64,000 nt of DNA, from assembly GCF_001984575.1 (NCBI RefSeq), contig NZ_LZNS01000001.1, positions 623,938-687,937 on the forward strand. Direction: 5' to 3'. Of this stretch, positions 8,460 to 16,731 are shown piece after piece. The notes under the pieces are model-generated. The model was not told the origin of the DNA and did not search any database. It worked only from the letters and a program-made list of their open reading frames with translations. This DNA comes from Streptomyces sp. MP131-18. Lineage in GTDB: Bacteria; Actinomycetota; Actinomycetes; Streptomycetales; Streptomycetaceae. Both the position numbers and the translations under genes were made by a program. Every line of letters begins with the position of its first letter. Position 1 is the first letter of the stretch.

Positions 8460-10064
8460 ATGGGGTACGCGCGCTACGCCCACGCATACGCCGACGCGAT
8501 CCTGCATCGCGGCCGGACCCCGATGGAGCCGGTGGACTTCGTGCCGGACTGGGCCGACGGGCCGCGCAAGACCAAGCACTACCCGGGAACGGAGCTGCTG
8601 CCGCTGCCCGAGCCCGCGCCCTATCCGGCGGCGGCCACCGTGGACCTGGCCCTGTCGGGGCAGGCAACCGGCGGCGGACCGGTGTTCGACCGGGCGCTGC
8701 TCTCGGGAATGCTGCGGGACTCCTGCGGGCTGACGGGCCGCCGCCTCGGCGTGCAGGCCAACACCGACCTGGACGCGCTGCCGCACTATCCGCTGGCGAA
8801 CTGGTCGCGCGGCACCGCGTCCGGCGGCGGCCTTTACCCGGTGTCCGTGTACTGGGTGTCCGGGCCGAGCGACCCGGCGCCGCCCGGCGTGCACTACTAC
8901 TCGGCGCGCCACCACGCGATGCGCCGCCTGCTCACCGGCGATGTGACGGCGCAGGTGCGGGCGGCACTCGGGCCGGACGCGCCGGGCCCGGAGACCGACC
9001 AGTACCTGGTGCTCGGCATCAAGTACTGGCAGAACGCGTTCAAGTACAACAGCTTCTCCTTCCACGCGGTCAGCATGGACCTGGGCGCACTGCTGGGCAC
9101 CTGGCGGCTGTGGCTCGGCGCGCTCGGCGCGGCCGTCGAGCCCGCTCTGTGGTTCGACGAGGAGAGGCTGGCCGCGCTGCTCGGGGTGCGCGTCGAGGAG
9201 GAGGGCGTCTTCGCGGTGGTCCCGCTGCCGTGGACCGGCGCGCGGGCGCCCGCCCCCGCGCCGGGCGCGGGGGGTGCGGCGGTGCGCCGCCGCGACGCCG
9301 AACGCTCCCGCACCGTACTGTCGTTCGAGGCACTCGACGCGATGCAGCGGGCCACGTCCGCGGACGCGGCCCGTCGGCCAGGCCCCGGGGCGCTGGCGCC
9401 CGCCGCCGCGCCGGCCGCGCCGACGACGCCGCGGGCCGAGGCGCTGCCGGCGCCCGCGCCGCTGTCCGCCGACGTGCGGACCGCGCTGCGGCGGCGGCGC
9501 AGCAGCTTCGGCCGGTTCGCCGCCGAGCGGCCCGTGACGGCGGAACAGCTCGCGGCCTGCCTGGCCGCCGCGGCCGGGGTGCGTCTTGGCGGGGACGGCG
9601 ACCGGGCCGGGGCCGGCGCGCTGGTGAAGCTGTACGCGTTCGCCGGGCACGTGCAAGGAGTGGCGCCCGGTGCGTACGAGTACCTGCCCGCGGACGGCGG
9701 CGCCCTGCGGCGGGTACAGGCCGGACCGCCCGGGCCGTTCCTCCAGGAGAACTACTTCCTGGCGAACTACAACCTGGAGCAGGCCGGTGCCGTGCTGGTG
9801 CCCACGGTCCGCACGCACGCGGTGCTCGACGCCGTCGGCGACCGCGGCTACCGCCTGGCGAACGCGCTGATCGGCGCCGTCGCGCAGGCGACCTACACGG
9901 CGTCGGCCGCGCTCGGCCTCGGCTGCGGCGTGGCGCTCGGCTTCGACAACGTCTCCTACCGGGAGGAGCTGGGCCTGACCGGGACCGACGAGGCGCCGCT
10001 GCTCATCATGATGATCGGCCACGAACGGCCCACCGCCGCCGACTTCCGCTACGAGATCGCCTGA
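8460..10064 (+). CDS. SagB/ThcOx-family FMN azoline dehydrogenase
   Basis: 534 aa with two nitroreductase-like modules: residues 1-280 and about 345-534 (RRRRSSFGRF start, LGLGCGVALGFDN near the end). The KY pair at K195-Y196 in FKYNSFSFHA matches the Lys-Tyr pair reported as important in BcpB-type azoline oxidases. The expected reaction is FMN-dependent oxidation of thiazolines/oxazolines to thiazoles/oxazoles. Start ATG 8460 was chosen for the AAGGAG site 7 bp upstream; a GTG at 8430 overlapping the YcaO stop is an alternative. The duplicated fold resembles actinobacterial thiopeptide/goadsporin-type dehydrogenases. Confidence 0.88.
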   Translation: MGYARYAHAYADAILHRGRTPMEPVDFVPDWADGPRKTKHYPGTELLPLPEPAPYPAAATVDLALSGQATGGGPVFDRALLSGMLRDSCGLTGRRLGVQANTDLDALPHYPLANWSRGTASGGGLYPVSVYWVSGPSDPAPPGVHYYSARHHAMRRLLTGDVTAQVRAALGPDAPGPETDQYLVLGIKYWQNAFKYNSFSFHAVSMDLGALLGTWRLWLGALGAAVEPALWFDEERLAALLGVRVEEEGVFAVVPLPWTGARAPAPAPGAGGAAVRRRDAERSRTVLSFEALDAMQRATSADAARRPGPGALAPAAAPAAPTTPRAEALPAPAPLSADVRTALRRRRSSFGRFAAERPVTAEQLAACLAAAAGVRLGGDGDRAGAGALVKLYAFAGHVQGVAPGAYEYLPADGGALRRVQAGPPGPFLQENYFLANYNLEQAGAVLVPTVRTHAVLDAVGDRGYRLANALIGAVAQATYTASAALGLGCGVALGFDNVSYREELGLTGTDEAPLLIMMIGHERPTAADFRYEIA

Positions 10065-10085
10065 GCGGCGGGACGAGGAGTGACC

Positions 10086-12842
10086 ATGGACGGCACGGTG
10101 GACACCGGCGGGGACTGGCAGCTCGGCCCCCGGTTCGTGGCGCGCGTCGCCGGGCTGCCGACCGAGGCCGTGCGGCTGCTGCGCTCGCCGGAGGCGCGGC
10201 GCTGGGCGGACGAGGTGCTGACGCGGGAAGCGCGGCTCGCGGCCGAGGGCGAGCGCGTCGGGGACCTGCTGCACGGCGTCGTCGGCGGCCTGGCCGACGA
10301 GGCGGCGCGGCGCGCGCTGCTGCGGCTGCGCCGCGAGGTGTTCAACAACCGGCTGCCCGCCGACCGGGACGCCGCCCTCGGCCTGGTGGCACGGCTGGAC
10401 CCGGCGGCCGGCGACGCGTTCGGCCGCTGGCTGTCGGACCGCCTCGCGCTCGCCGAACGGGAGGCGGCCGGTGCGGACCTGCTGGCGGCCGAGACCGCGC
10501 GCACCCGCGCGGAGCTGCGCCGCCTGGCCGCCGGGCCACGGCTGCGGGACGGGCTGCTGCTCGCGTCGCCCGCACTGGACGCGCAGCTCGACGGCTGGCT
10601 CGCCGCCCCCACGGAGGGCACGGACAAGCGGAGCCGGAAGATCGAACGGTCGCTGCTGGCCTACCTGTACCGCACGGCGTGCAAGACCAGCCCGTTCAGC
10701 TCCTTCACGGCCGTGGCGCTCGGCGCCTTCTCCGAGGCACAGGACGCGGGCGGCGCGCTCGCCACCGCGGGCCCCTGGACGAGTCACCCGCGGCTGAACG
10801 TGGCGGCGCTCGGCAGGATCGCGCAGGCCGTCGTGGCCGACCCGGCGCGCCGCGCCGACCTGCCGGTGACGCCCGCCTCCGGCTGGGGCCGCGACGAGGA
10901 ACGGGTGCGGTACGTGCGCCGCTGGGTGACGACCGGCGACGACGACACGGCCGTCACGTTCGACACCGTCAAGGACCGGCTGTTCTTCCTGCGCCGCAGC
11001 GGCGCCCTGGAACGGATGCTGGCGTTCTTCGCCGAACGTCCTGAGCCCCGCCACGGCGAGCTGGCCCGCCTGCTGGCCGCCGACCAGCAGGTACCGGAGG
11101 CGGAGGCGGAGGCGTACCTGGCGGCGCTGCTCGACGTGGGGATGCTCCAGGTGCCGTGCCTGACGGTGGACGTGCACGACACCGACCCGCTGGACGCCTT
11201 CCGCAGCGCGCTGCGCGCGCTCGGCCGGGAGTGGGCGGACCGCACGGCCGACGCGCTGGCCGGGGCCGCCGACTGCCTCGACCGGTATCCGGGGGCCGGC
11301 CCGGAGATACGGCGCGACCTGCTCGCCGACCTGCGCGGGCACCTCGCCGGGGTACAGCGGGATCTGGGCGCGCCGCCGCGGGTGCCGCGCACGGTGCTGT
11401 ACGAGGACGTCGTCGCCCCCGCGGTGACCGGCGCGGGGCCGCGGCTGCGCGCGGCGCTGTCCGCCCCGCTCCGCGGGATCGAGCCGCTGCTGCCCGCGTT
11501 CGACCTGACGCTGCCGCAGCGGCTTACGTTCAAGGGCTTCTTCCTCGCGCGCCACGGGTCAGGCGGGCGCTGTGCGGATCTGCTCGGTCTGATCAACGAC
11601 TTCCACGAGGACTTCTTCGACCAGTACCTGTCGTTCACGGCGAAGCGGTCCCGGTTCGACGCCGCGGGCGATCCGGTGCCGGAGGAGAACTGGCTCGGGC
11701 TGCCGCAACTGAAGGCGCTGGACGCGGCGCGCGCCGCGTTCGTGGCCGGGATGCGGGCCAGGTGGGCGGCCTCGGGCGACAGTGACGGCGACGGTGACAG
11801 CGAGCTGGTCCTGGACGAGGCGCTGGTCGCGGAGGTGGCGGCCGAGCTCGCGCCGCTGCCCGCCGGTCCTTCCCTCTACAGCCACCACGTACAGCTCGCC
11901 GAGCCCGCCGGCGCCGGGCAGGACGGCCCGCTGGTGGTGCTCAACCGCAGCTACGGCGGCCTGTCCTTCCCGTTCAGCCGCTTCACGCACTGCCTGGACA
12001 CCGGGCGGGGTCCTGGCCTCGCGGCCGGGCTGCGGGAGCGCGCCGCCCGGCTCGCCCCGCCGGGCGCGGTGTTCGCTGAGGTCACCGGCGGCCCGGTGAG
12101 CAGCAACCTGAACCTGCACCGGCGGCTGACCGACTACGAGATCGTGTGCCCCGGCGAGCGCAGCAGCGTGCCGCCCGAGTGCCGGATCAGTCTTGAGGAC
12201 CTGGTCATCGAGCACGACGCGGCCGCGGACGTGCTGCGCCTGCGGTCGGTGCGGCTCGGCGTCGAGGTGGTGCCCGTCTACCTCGGCTACCTGGTGCCGC
12301 TGGCCCTGCCGGAGGTGCCCAGGACGCTGCTGCTGCTCTCCCCCACGTCCATGGCGCCGCTCGACGTGTGGGGCGGCGTCCCCGAGGGCCTGCCGCGCGG
12401 GGGCGTCACCCGGCGCCCGCGGGTGCGGTACGGGCGGCTGGTGCTGAGCCGGCGCAGCTGGAGCGCGCCGGCCACCGCGCTGCCGCCGCGCGCCCGGGGC
12501 GCGGGCGATGCGCGGTGGTTCCTCGGCTGGCACCGGTGGCGGCGGGAACAGGGACTGCCGGAACGGGTGTTCGCGACCGTCTCGGGCGGCGACGCGCGCG
12601 GCGCGACCGGCGCCAAGCCGAGTTACGTGGACTTCGACAGCCCGCTGTCGCTCACCGCGTTCGAGGCGCTGGTGCGGGAGCCGGGCGCGCGGGTCGTGCT
12701 GCGCGAGGCGCTGCCGGGCGAGGCCGGGCCGCACACCGCCGCCGACGACGGCGAGCACGTCACCGAACTGGCCGTGGAGACCGTGCGGGACCCCGGCCCG
12801 GCCGGGCCCGCGGGCCCTGAGGCAGGAGGGAACGTTCCGTGA
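10086..12842 (+). CDS. Lantibiotic dehydratase, glutamylation (LanB N-terminal) subunit
   Basis: 918 aa matching the long N-terminal part of LanB enzymes; the conserved CKTSPFSSFTAVALG stretch is near residues 199-213. In split LanB systems this subunit uses glutamyl-tRNA to glutamylate Ser/Thr of the precursor, and a separate subunit eliminates glutamate. The next gene overlaps by 4 bp and encodes that second part. ATG at 10086 follows AGGAG; the GTG at 10080 overlaps that site and is less likely. Near its end is a Gly/Pro/Ala-rich tail of low complexity. Role in this cluster: making dehydroalanine/dehydrobutyrine in the Ser/Thr-rich core. Confidence 0.9.
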   Translation: MDGTVDTGGDWQLGPRFVARVAGLPTEAVRLLRSPEARRWADEVLTREARLAAEGERVGDLLHGVVGGLADEAARRALLRLRREVFNNRLPADRDAALGLVARLDPAAGDAFGRWLSDRLALAEREAAGADLLAAETARTRAELRRLAAGPRLRDGLLLASPALDAQLDGWLAAPTEGTDKRSRKIERSLLAYLYRTACKTSPFSSFTAVALGAFSEAQDAGGALATAGPWTSHPRLNVAALGRIAQAVVADPARRADLPVTPASGWGRDEERVRYVRRWVTTGDDDTAVTFDTVKDRLFFLRRSGALERMLAFFAERPEPRHGELARLLAADQQVPEAEAEAYLAALLDVGMLQVPCLTVDVHDTDPLDAFRSALRALGREWADRTADALAGAADCLDRYPGAGPEIRRDLLADLRGHLAGVQRDLGAPPRVPRTVLYEDVVAPAVTGAGPRLRAALSAPLRGIEPLLPAFDLTLPQRLTFKGFFLARHGSGGRCADLLGLINDFHEDFFDQYLSFTAKRSRFDAAGDPVPEENWLGLPQLKALDAARAAFVAGMRARWAASGDSDGDGDSELVLDEALVAEVAAELAPLPAGPSLYSHHVQLAEPAGAGQDGPLVVLNRSYGGLSFPFSRFTHCLDTGRGPGLAAGLRERAARLAPPGAVFAEVTGGPVSSNLNLHRRLTDYEIVCPGERSSVPPECRISLEDLVIEHDAAADVLRLRSVRLGVEVVPVYLGYLVPLALPEVPRTLLLLSPTSMAPLDVWGGVPEGLPRGGVTRRPRVRYGRLVLSRRSWSAPATALPPRARGAGDARWFLGWHRWRREQGLPERVFATVSGGDARGATGAKPSYVDFDSPLSLTAFEALVREPGARVVLREALPGEAGPHTAADDGEHVTELAVETVRDPGPAGPAGPEAGGNVP

Positions 12843-13885
12843 ACCGCACCGGCGAGTGGCAGGCCGTCCACATCTACTACGCCGCCAACCCGCGCCCGAT
12901 GCTGCTGTCCTGCATCCGTCCGCTGATCTCGCGGCTCACCGCGGACAGGCTGCTGGCCGGGCACTTCTTCATCAACTACTGGCTGGAGGGCCCGCACGTG
13001 CGGCTCCGGCTGAAGCCTTCCGAGCCGGGGGCCGAGGGCGAGGTGCGGCACCGCGCGGAGGAGGCGATCGACACCTTCCTCGCCAGGCGGCCGGCGCTGT
13101 ACGAGGTGGACTCCGGCTTCCTCAACCAGTTCTACAACCAGCTGTTCGACATCGAGTTCCCCGGTGCGGAACGCGCCGCGTACCTGGACGCGGACGGCCG
13201 GATGAACCTGCGCCCCAACAACTCCCGCAGCTGGCTCCCGTACGAGCCGGAGTACGGCAAGTACGGCGGCCCGGCGGGCGTGGCGCTGGCGGAGTGGCAC
13301 TTCAGGCACTCCAGCGACCTGGTGATCGACGCGTTCCGCACGAAGAACCTGCATCTGCGCACGGTGCTGCTCGGCACCTCGGCGCAGCTGATGCTGGTGA
13401 TGTCGGCGACCTTCGTGCGCGGCGACGAGGAGCTCGCCGACTACCTGGACAGCTACTACGCGTTCTGGCACCGCGCGTTCCCCGGCACCGGCTTCATCGG
13501 CAGCACGGCGTACGAGCGGAAGGCCGACGAGGTGACGGAGGACCTGGCCCGCTGGTACCGCCGCATCCGCGCGGCCGTCTCGGGCGAGGACGGCGCCCGG
13601 CTGCCCGCGTTCCTGGCGCGGTGGGCGGCGCACTGCGCCGAACTGCGGACGCGGGTACGGGAGCTGGCCGCGCGCGGCGATCTGGTGTTCCGCTCCTGGG
13701 ACGGTGAACGCGAGGAGCAGGTCACCGACCCGGACGAGGCGCTTGTCCGGCTGCTCTCGCCCTACCTGCACATGACCAACAACCGGCTGCACGCCACGAT
13801 TCAGGACGAGGCGTACCTCGCCCACGTGCTGGGCCGCGCCCTGCGGCTGCCGGGCGGCGCGCGCGCCGGGGAGTGGGCGCGGTGA
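12839..13885 (+). CDS. SpaB_C / thiopeptide-type bacteriocin biosynthesis protein (LanB elimination subunit)
   Basis: 348 aa. Family features include an early AVHIYYAANPRPMLL, HVRLRLKP, YEPEYGKYGG and a C-terminal NNRLH segment. SpaB_C proteins either eliminate glutamate to give Dha/Dhb or, as separate paralogues, perform the [4+2] pyridine-forming step of thiopeptides. Only one copy is visible here, directly coupled (GTGA) to the glutamylation subunit, so glutamate elimination is the more likely role. That leaves no dedicated cycloaddition enzyme. Start GTG at 12839. Confidence 0.87.
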   Translation: MNRTGEWQAVHIYYAANPRPMLLSCIRPLISRLTADRLLAGHFFINYWLEGPHVRLRLKPSEPGAEGEVRHRAEEAIDTFLARRPALYEVDSGFLNQFYNQLFDIEFPGAERAAYLDADGRMNLRPNNSRSWLPYEPEYGKYGGPAGVALAEWHFRHSSDLVIDAFRTKNLHLRTVLLGTSAQLMLVMSATFVRGDEELADYLDSYYAFWHRAFPGTGFIGSTAYERKADEVTEDLARWYRRIRAAVSGEDGARLPAFLARWAAHCAELRTRVRELAARGDLVFRSWDGEREEQVTDPDEALVRLLSPYLHMTNNRLHATIQDEAYLAHVLGRALRLPGGARAGEWAR

Positions 13886-14997
13886 CCGCCCTGGCCGAAC
13901 TGCGGCCGAGACTGCGGCCCGACGTGCTGATCAGCGAGCCGCTGCTGCACGGGCCGAAGACGGTGCACCTGGTGAAGGACCCGGTCAGCGGCCGGTCGTT
14001 CGAGGTCGGGCCGAGGGAACGGTTCCTCATGGCGCGGCTGGACGGCGACGCGACCCTGGGCGAGATCGGCGCCGCCTACGCGGGCACGTTCGGCAGGCGG
14101 CTCGCGGACGGCAACTGGCGGCAGCTTCTCGCTCTGCTCGGCAGCCGCGGGCTGCTGACCAGTGGGCCAGGCGGGCCAGGCGGCGCCGCGCCCGCGGCGC
14201 CCGAGCGGGCCGGCGGGGCGGCCCGGCGCAACGGGCCGCTGCGCGGCAGCGTGCGGCTCGTCGCGGACGCGCACGCGACCGCGGGGCGGCTGCACCGGAA
14301 GGCGGGCTTCGCACTGCGCGGGCCGTGGCCCGTGCTGCTGCTGGCACTCGTGGCCGGGATGGAGGCGGTGCTGCTGTGGCATATCGGGCCGCTGCTCGAC
14401 GGCGCGGCGCGCGTGTTCGGCAATCCGGTGCTGCTGGTGGGCGTGGCGACGCTGCTGTGGTTCTCCACGGCGCTGCACGAACTGGCGCACGGGGTGGCGG
14501 CCCGGCACTACGGCGGCCGGGTCGGGGAGATCGGGCTGCGCTGGCGGCTGCCGGTGATCATGATGTATTGCACGGTGGACGACTACCCCTACCTGTCGGT
14601 GCGGCGGCACCGGATCGCGGTGGCGGGCGCGGGCGCGGTCGCCAATCTGCTGTTCCTTCTGCCGTTCTTCGCCTGGTGGCTGGCCGCGCCTGCCGGCGCC
14701 ACCCGCGAGGCGCTGGCCGGGCTGCTGTTCCTCGGCAGCCTCCAGGCGCTTGCGATGCTCGTTCCCCTGCCGCCGCTGGACGGTTACACCATCGTCAGCC
14801 AGGCGTTCGGCGCGACCAGGCTGGCCGAGTCGAGCCGCCGCTACCTCGCGCTGGCGCTGCGCAGGTCGCCCGAGGCGGCGCGGTACCCACGGCGGGCGCG
14901 GCTCGCCTACACCGCCTACGGGGCGTGCGCCGTGCTGGTCTGCTGCCTGCTGCTGGCGGCGCTCGTCCTGCTGGTCCACGCGCTGCTGACCCGTTGA
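13882..14997 (+). CDS. PqqD-like domain fused to M50 (site-2) zinc metalloprotease
   Basis: 371 aa. Residues 1-90 look like a PqqD/RRE winged helix (LRPDVLISEP, DPVSGRSFEVG, LDGDATLGEI). The remainder is a multi-pass membrane M50 peptidase with zinc motif HELAH (199-203) and the third-ligand region PPLDGY (D300). The arrangement suggests intramembrane processing of the modified peptide, perhaps recognised through the N-terminal domain, or self-protection. GTG 13882 overlaps the previous stop and has GGAG upstream; GTG 13873 is possible. It sits between the dehydratase and the ABC exporter, which fits a maturation/export step. Confidence 0.82.
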   Translation: MTALAELRPRLRPDVLISEPLLHGPKTVHLVKDPVSGRSFEVGPRERFLMARLDGDATLGEIGAAYAGTFGRRLADGNWRQLLALLGSRGLLTSGPGGPGGAAPAAPERAGGAARRNGPLRGSVRLVADAHATAGRLHRKAGFALRGPWPVLLLALVAGMEAVLLWHIGPLLDGAARVFGNPVLLVGVATLLWFSTALHELAHGVAARHYGGRVGEIGLRWRLPVIMMYCTVDDYPYLSVRRHRIAVAGAGAVANLLFLLPFFAWWLAAPAGATREALAGLLFLGSLQALAMLVPLPPLDGYTIVSQAFGATRLAESSRRYLALALRRSPEAARYPRRARLAYTAYGACAVLVCCLLLAALVLLVHALLTR

Positions 14998-15020
14998 GAA
15001 CACGTCGGAAGGAGAGTCCC

Positions 15021-15944
15021 GTGTCCCGCACAACCGGCCCGGGCGACCCGGCGGCCCCCGCGGTCGTCCTGAACGAGGTGCGCAAGCACTACCGGGAGAC
15101 GCGTGCGGTGGACGGCGTCTCGTTCACCGTCGCCCGAGGCGAGTTCTTCGGCCTGATCGGCCCCAACGGCGCGGGCAAGACGACCCTCGTGGAGATCATG
15201 GAAGGGCTGCGGCAGGCGGACGCGGGCACCGTGTCGGTGCTGGGCGCGAGCCCCTGGCCGCGGAACCGGGCGCTGCTCCCGCGGCTCGGAGTGCAGACCC
15301 AGACCTCGGCGTTCTTCGTGCGGCTCACGGCCCGCGAGCATCTGGCGACCGTCGCGGCGCTCTACGGCGCGGAACCTGCGGCGGTGCCGCGGACCCTCGC
15401 GCTGGTCGGCCTCGGCGAACAGGCCGACGTGCGGGGCGAGGACCTGTCCGGCGGCCAGCGGCAGCGGCTCGCCATCGCCTCCGCCCTGGTGCACGATCCG
15501 GAGCTGCTGTTCCTCGACGAGCCGACCGCCGCCCTCGACCCGCAGGCGCGCCGCTCGCTGTGGCAGGTGCTGCGGGAGCTGAAGGGCGCGGGCCGCACCA
15601 TCGTCTACACCACGCACCACCTGGACGAGGCGGAGGCCCTGTGCGACCGGGTCGCCATCATGACCCGCGGGCGCGTCACGGCGCTGGACTCGCCGAACCG
15701 GCTGATCGCGCGCAGCAGCAGCACGACGCGCCTGGTGGTGCCCGCGGAACGCCTGTCGCTGGCCGAGGCGGGCGAACTGCCCGGCGTGATCAGCGCGGTG
15801 CTCGACGGCGACGCGGTGGTCCTGGAGACCGGCGACGCGGGCCCGCTGCTCGCGGCCGTGGAGAAGGTCGCGGGCCTCGCGGGCGTGCAGACGCGCACCG
15901 CGACCCTGGAGGACGTCTACCTGCACCTCACCGAGCAGCCATGA
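15021..15944 (+). CDS. ABC exporter ATP-binding protein
   Basis: 307 aa, single ATPase domain: P-loop GPNGAGKT (47-54), signature LSGGQRQR, Walker B LLFLDEPTAALD, switch His in TTHHLDEAE. The C-terminal ~80 residues form the usual DrrA/CcmA-like extension. With the following permease it makes a two-gene ABC-2 exporter, by context for the mature peptide or for self-resistance. GTG start follows a strong GGAAGGAGAG ribosome site, which suggests good expression. Confidence 0.93.
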   Translation: MSRTTGPGDPAAPAVVLNEVRKHYRETRAVDGVSFTVARGEFFGLIGPNGAGKTTLVEIMEGLRQADAGTVSVLGASPWPRNRALLPRLGVQTQTSAFFVRLTAREHLATVAALYGAEPAAVPRTLALVGLGEQADVRGEDLSGGQRQRLAIASALVHDPELLFLDEPTAALDPQARRSLWQVLRELKGAGRTIVYTTHHLDEAEALCDRVAIMTRGRVTALDSPNRLIARSSSTTRLVVPAERLSLAEAGELPGVISAVLDGDAVVLETGDAGPLLAAVEKVAGLAGVQTRTATLEDVYLHLTEQP

Positions 15945-15975
15945 CAGCCGGGCGAGACGGAACGGAGCACACGCC

Positions 15976-16731
15976 ATGAGCGCCTACACCGCGCTGCGGG
16001 GAGCCGGTTACCTGGCCTACACCAGGGACCGGACGACCCTCTTCTTCACGTTCGCGTTCCCACTGCTGTTCCTGGTGGTCTTCGGGCTGATCTTCAGCGG
16101 GCAGGATGTCGAGGAGAGCGGCCGGCCGTACATCAGCTACATCGCGCCCGGCGTGCTGTCCTGGGGAGTGGCGAACGCCGCGGTGTTCGGCGTGGCCTTC
16201 ATGCTGATGCAGTGGCGGCGCGACGACATCCTGCGCCTGATCCGCATGACGCCCGCGCCGCTTCTCGCGGTGCTCGGCTCCCGGTTCACGCTGGCGCTCG
16301 GCGTCGGCGCGGTGCAGGCGGTGCTGTTCGTGGCGGTGGCGATGCTGCCGGCGTTCGGGCTGCGTCTTGACGGCGGCTGGCCGCTGGCGGTGCCGCTGCT
16401 GGTGCTCGGCATCACCGCGTTCCTCGCGCTCGGGGCGGTCGTCGGCTCGTTCACCACCACGCCCGAGGCGGTGGCCGCGGTCGCCAACTGCCTGATGGTG
16501 CCGATGGCCTTCCTGTCCGGGTCGTTCTACCCGCTGGACGCGATGCCCGGCTGGATGCAGACGCTGTCGTGGGTCCTGCCGCTGCGCCACCTCAACGACG
16601 GCCTGTCCGCGGCCCTGACCGGCTCGGGCGGTACCGGCGACATGGCGCTCGCCGCGGGCGGACTCGCCGTGTTCTGCGCCGTCTTCGGCGTGCTGGCCGT
16701 GCGCAGCTTCCGCTGGAGCGACCGGACATGA
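15976..16731 (+). CDS. ABC-2 type exporter permease
   Basis: 251 aa, about six hydrophobic segments. It has the ABC-2 features of a long first loop (DVEESGRPYISYIAPGVL) and a MAFLSGSFYPLDAMPGWM stretch before the last helices, typical of DrrB-like permeases. It partners the ATPase 31 bp upstream. ATG start has a CGGAG site. Its stop overlaps the start of the second YcaO (ATGA), so it belongs to the same transcript. Likely export of, or immunity to, the azole peptide. Confidence 0.92.
   Translation: MSAYTALRGAGYLAYTRDRTTLFFTFAFPLLFLVVFGLIFSGQDVEESGRPYISYIAPGVLSWGVANAAVFGVAFMLMQWRRDDILRLIRMTPAPLLAVLGSRFTLALGVGAVQAVLFVAVAMLPAFGLRLDGGWPLAVPLLVLGITAFLALGAVVGSFTTTPEAVAAVANCLMVPMAFLSGSFYPLDAMPGWMQTLSWVLPLRHLNDGLSAALTGSGGTGDMALAAGGLAVFCAVFGVLAVRSFRWSDRT

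Noticed and set aside
7770..11555. Very long open frame (about 1260 codons) on the minus strand across the YcaO, SagB and LanB genes
   Set aside because: Antisense to four genes with clear domain motifs; composition (Arg, Gly, Ala, Pro-rich) is typical of high-GC shadow frames and no family motif is visible.
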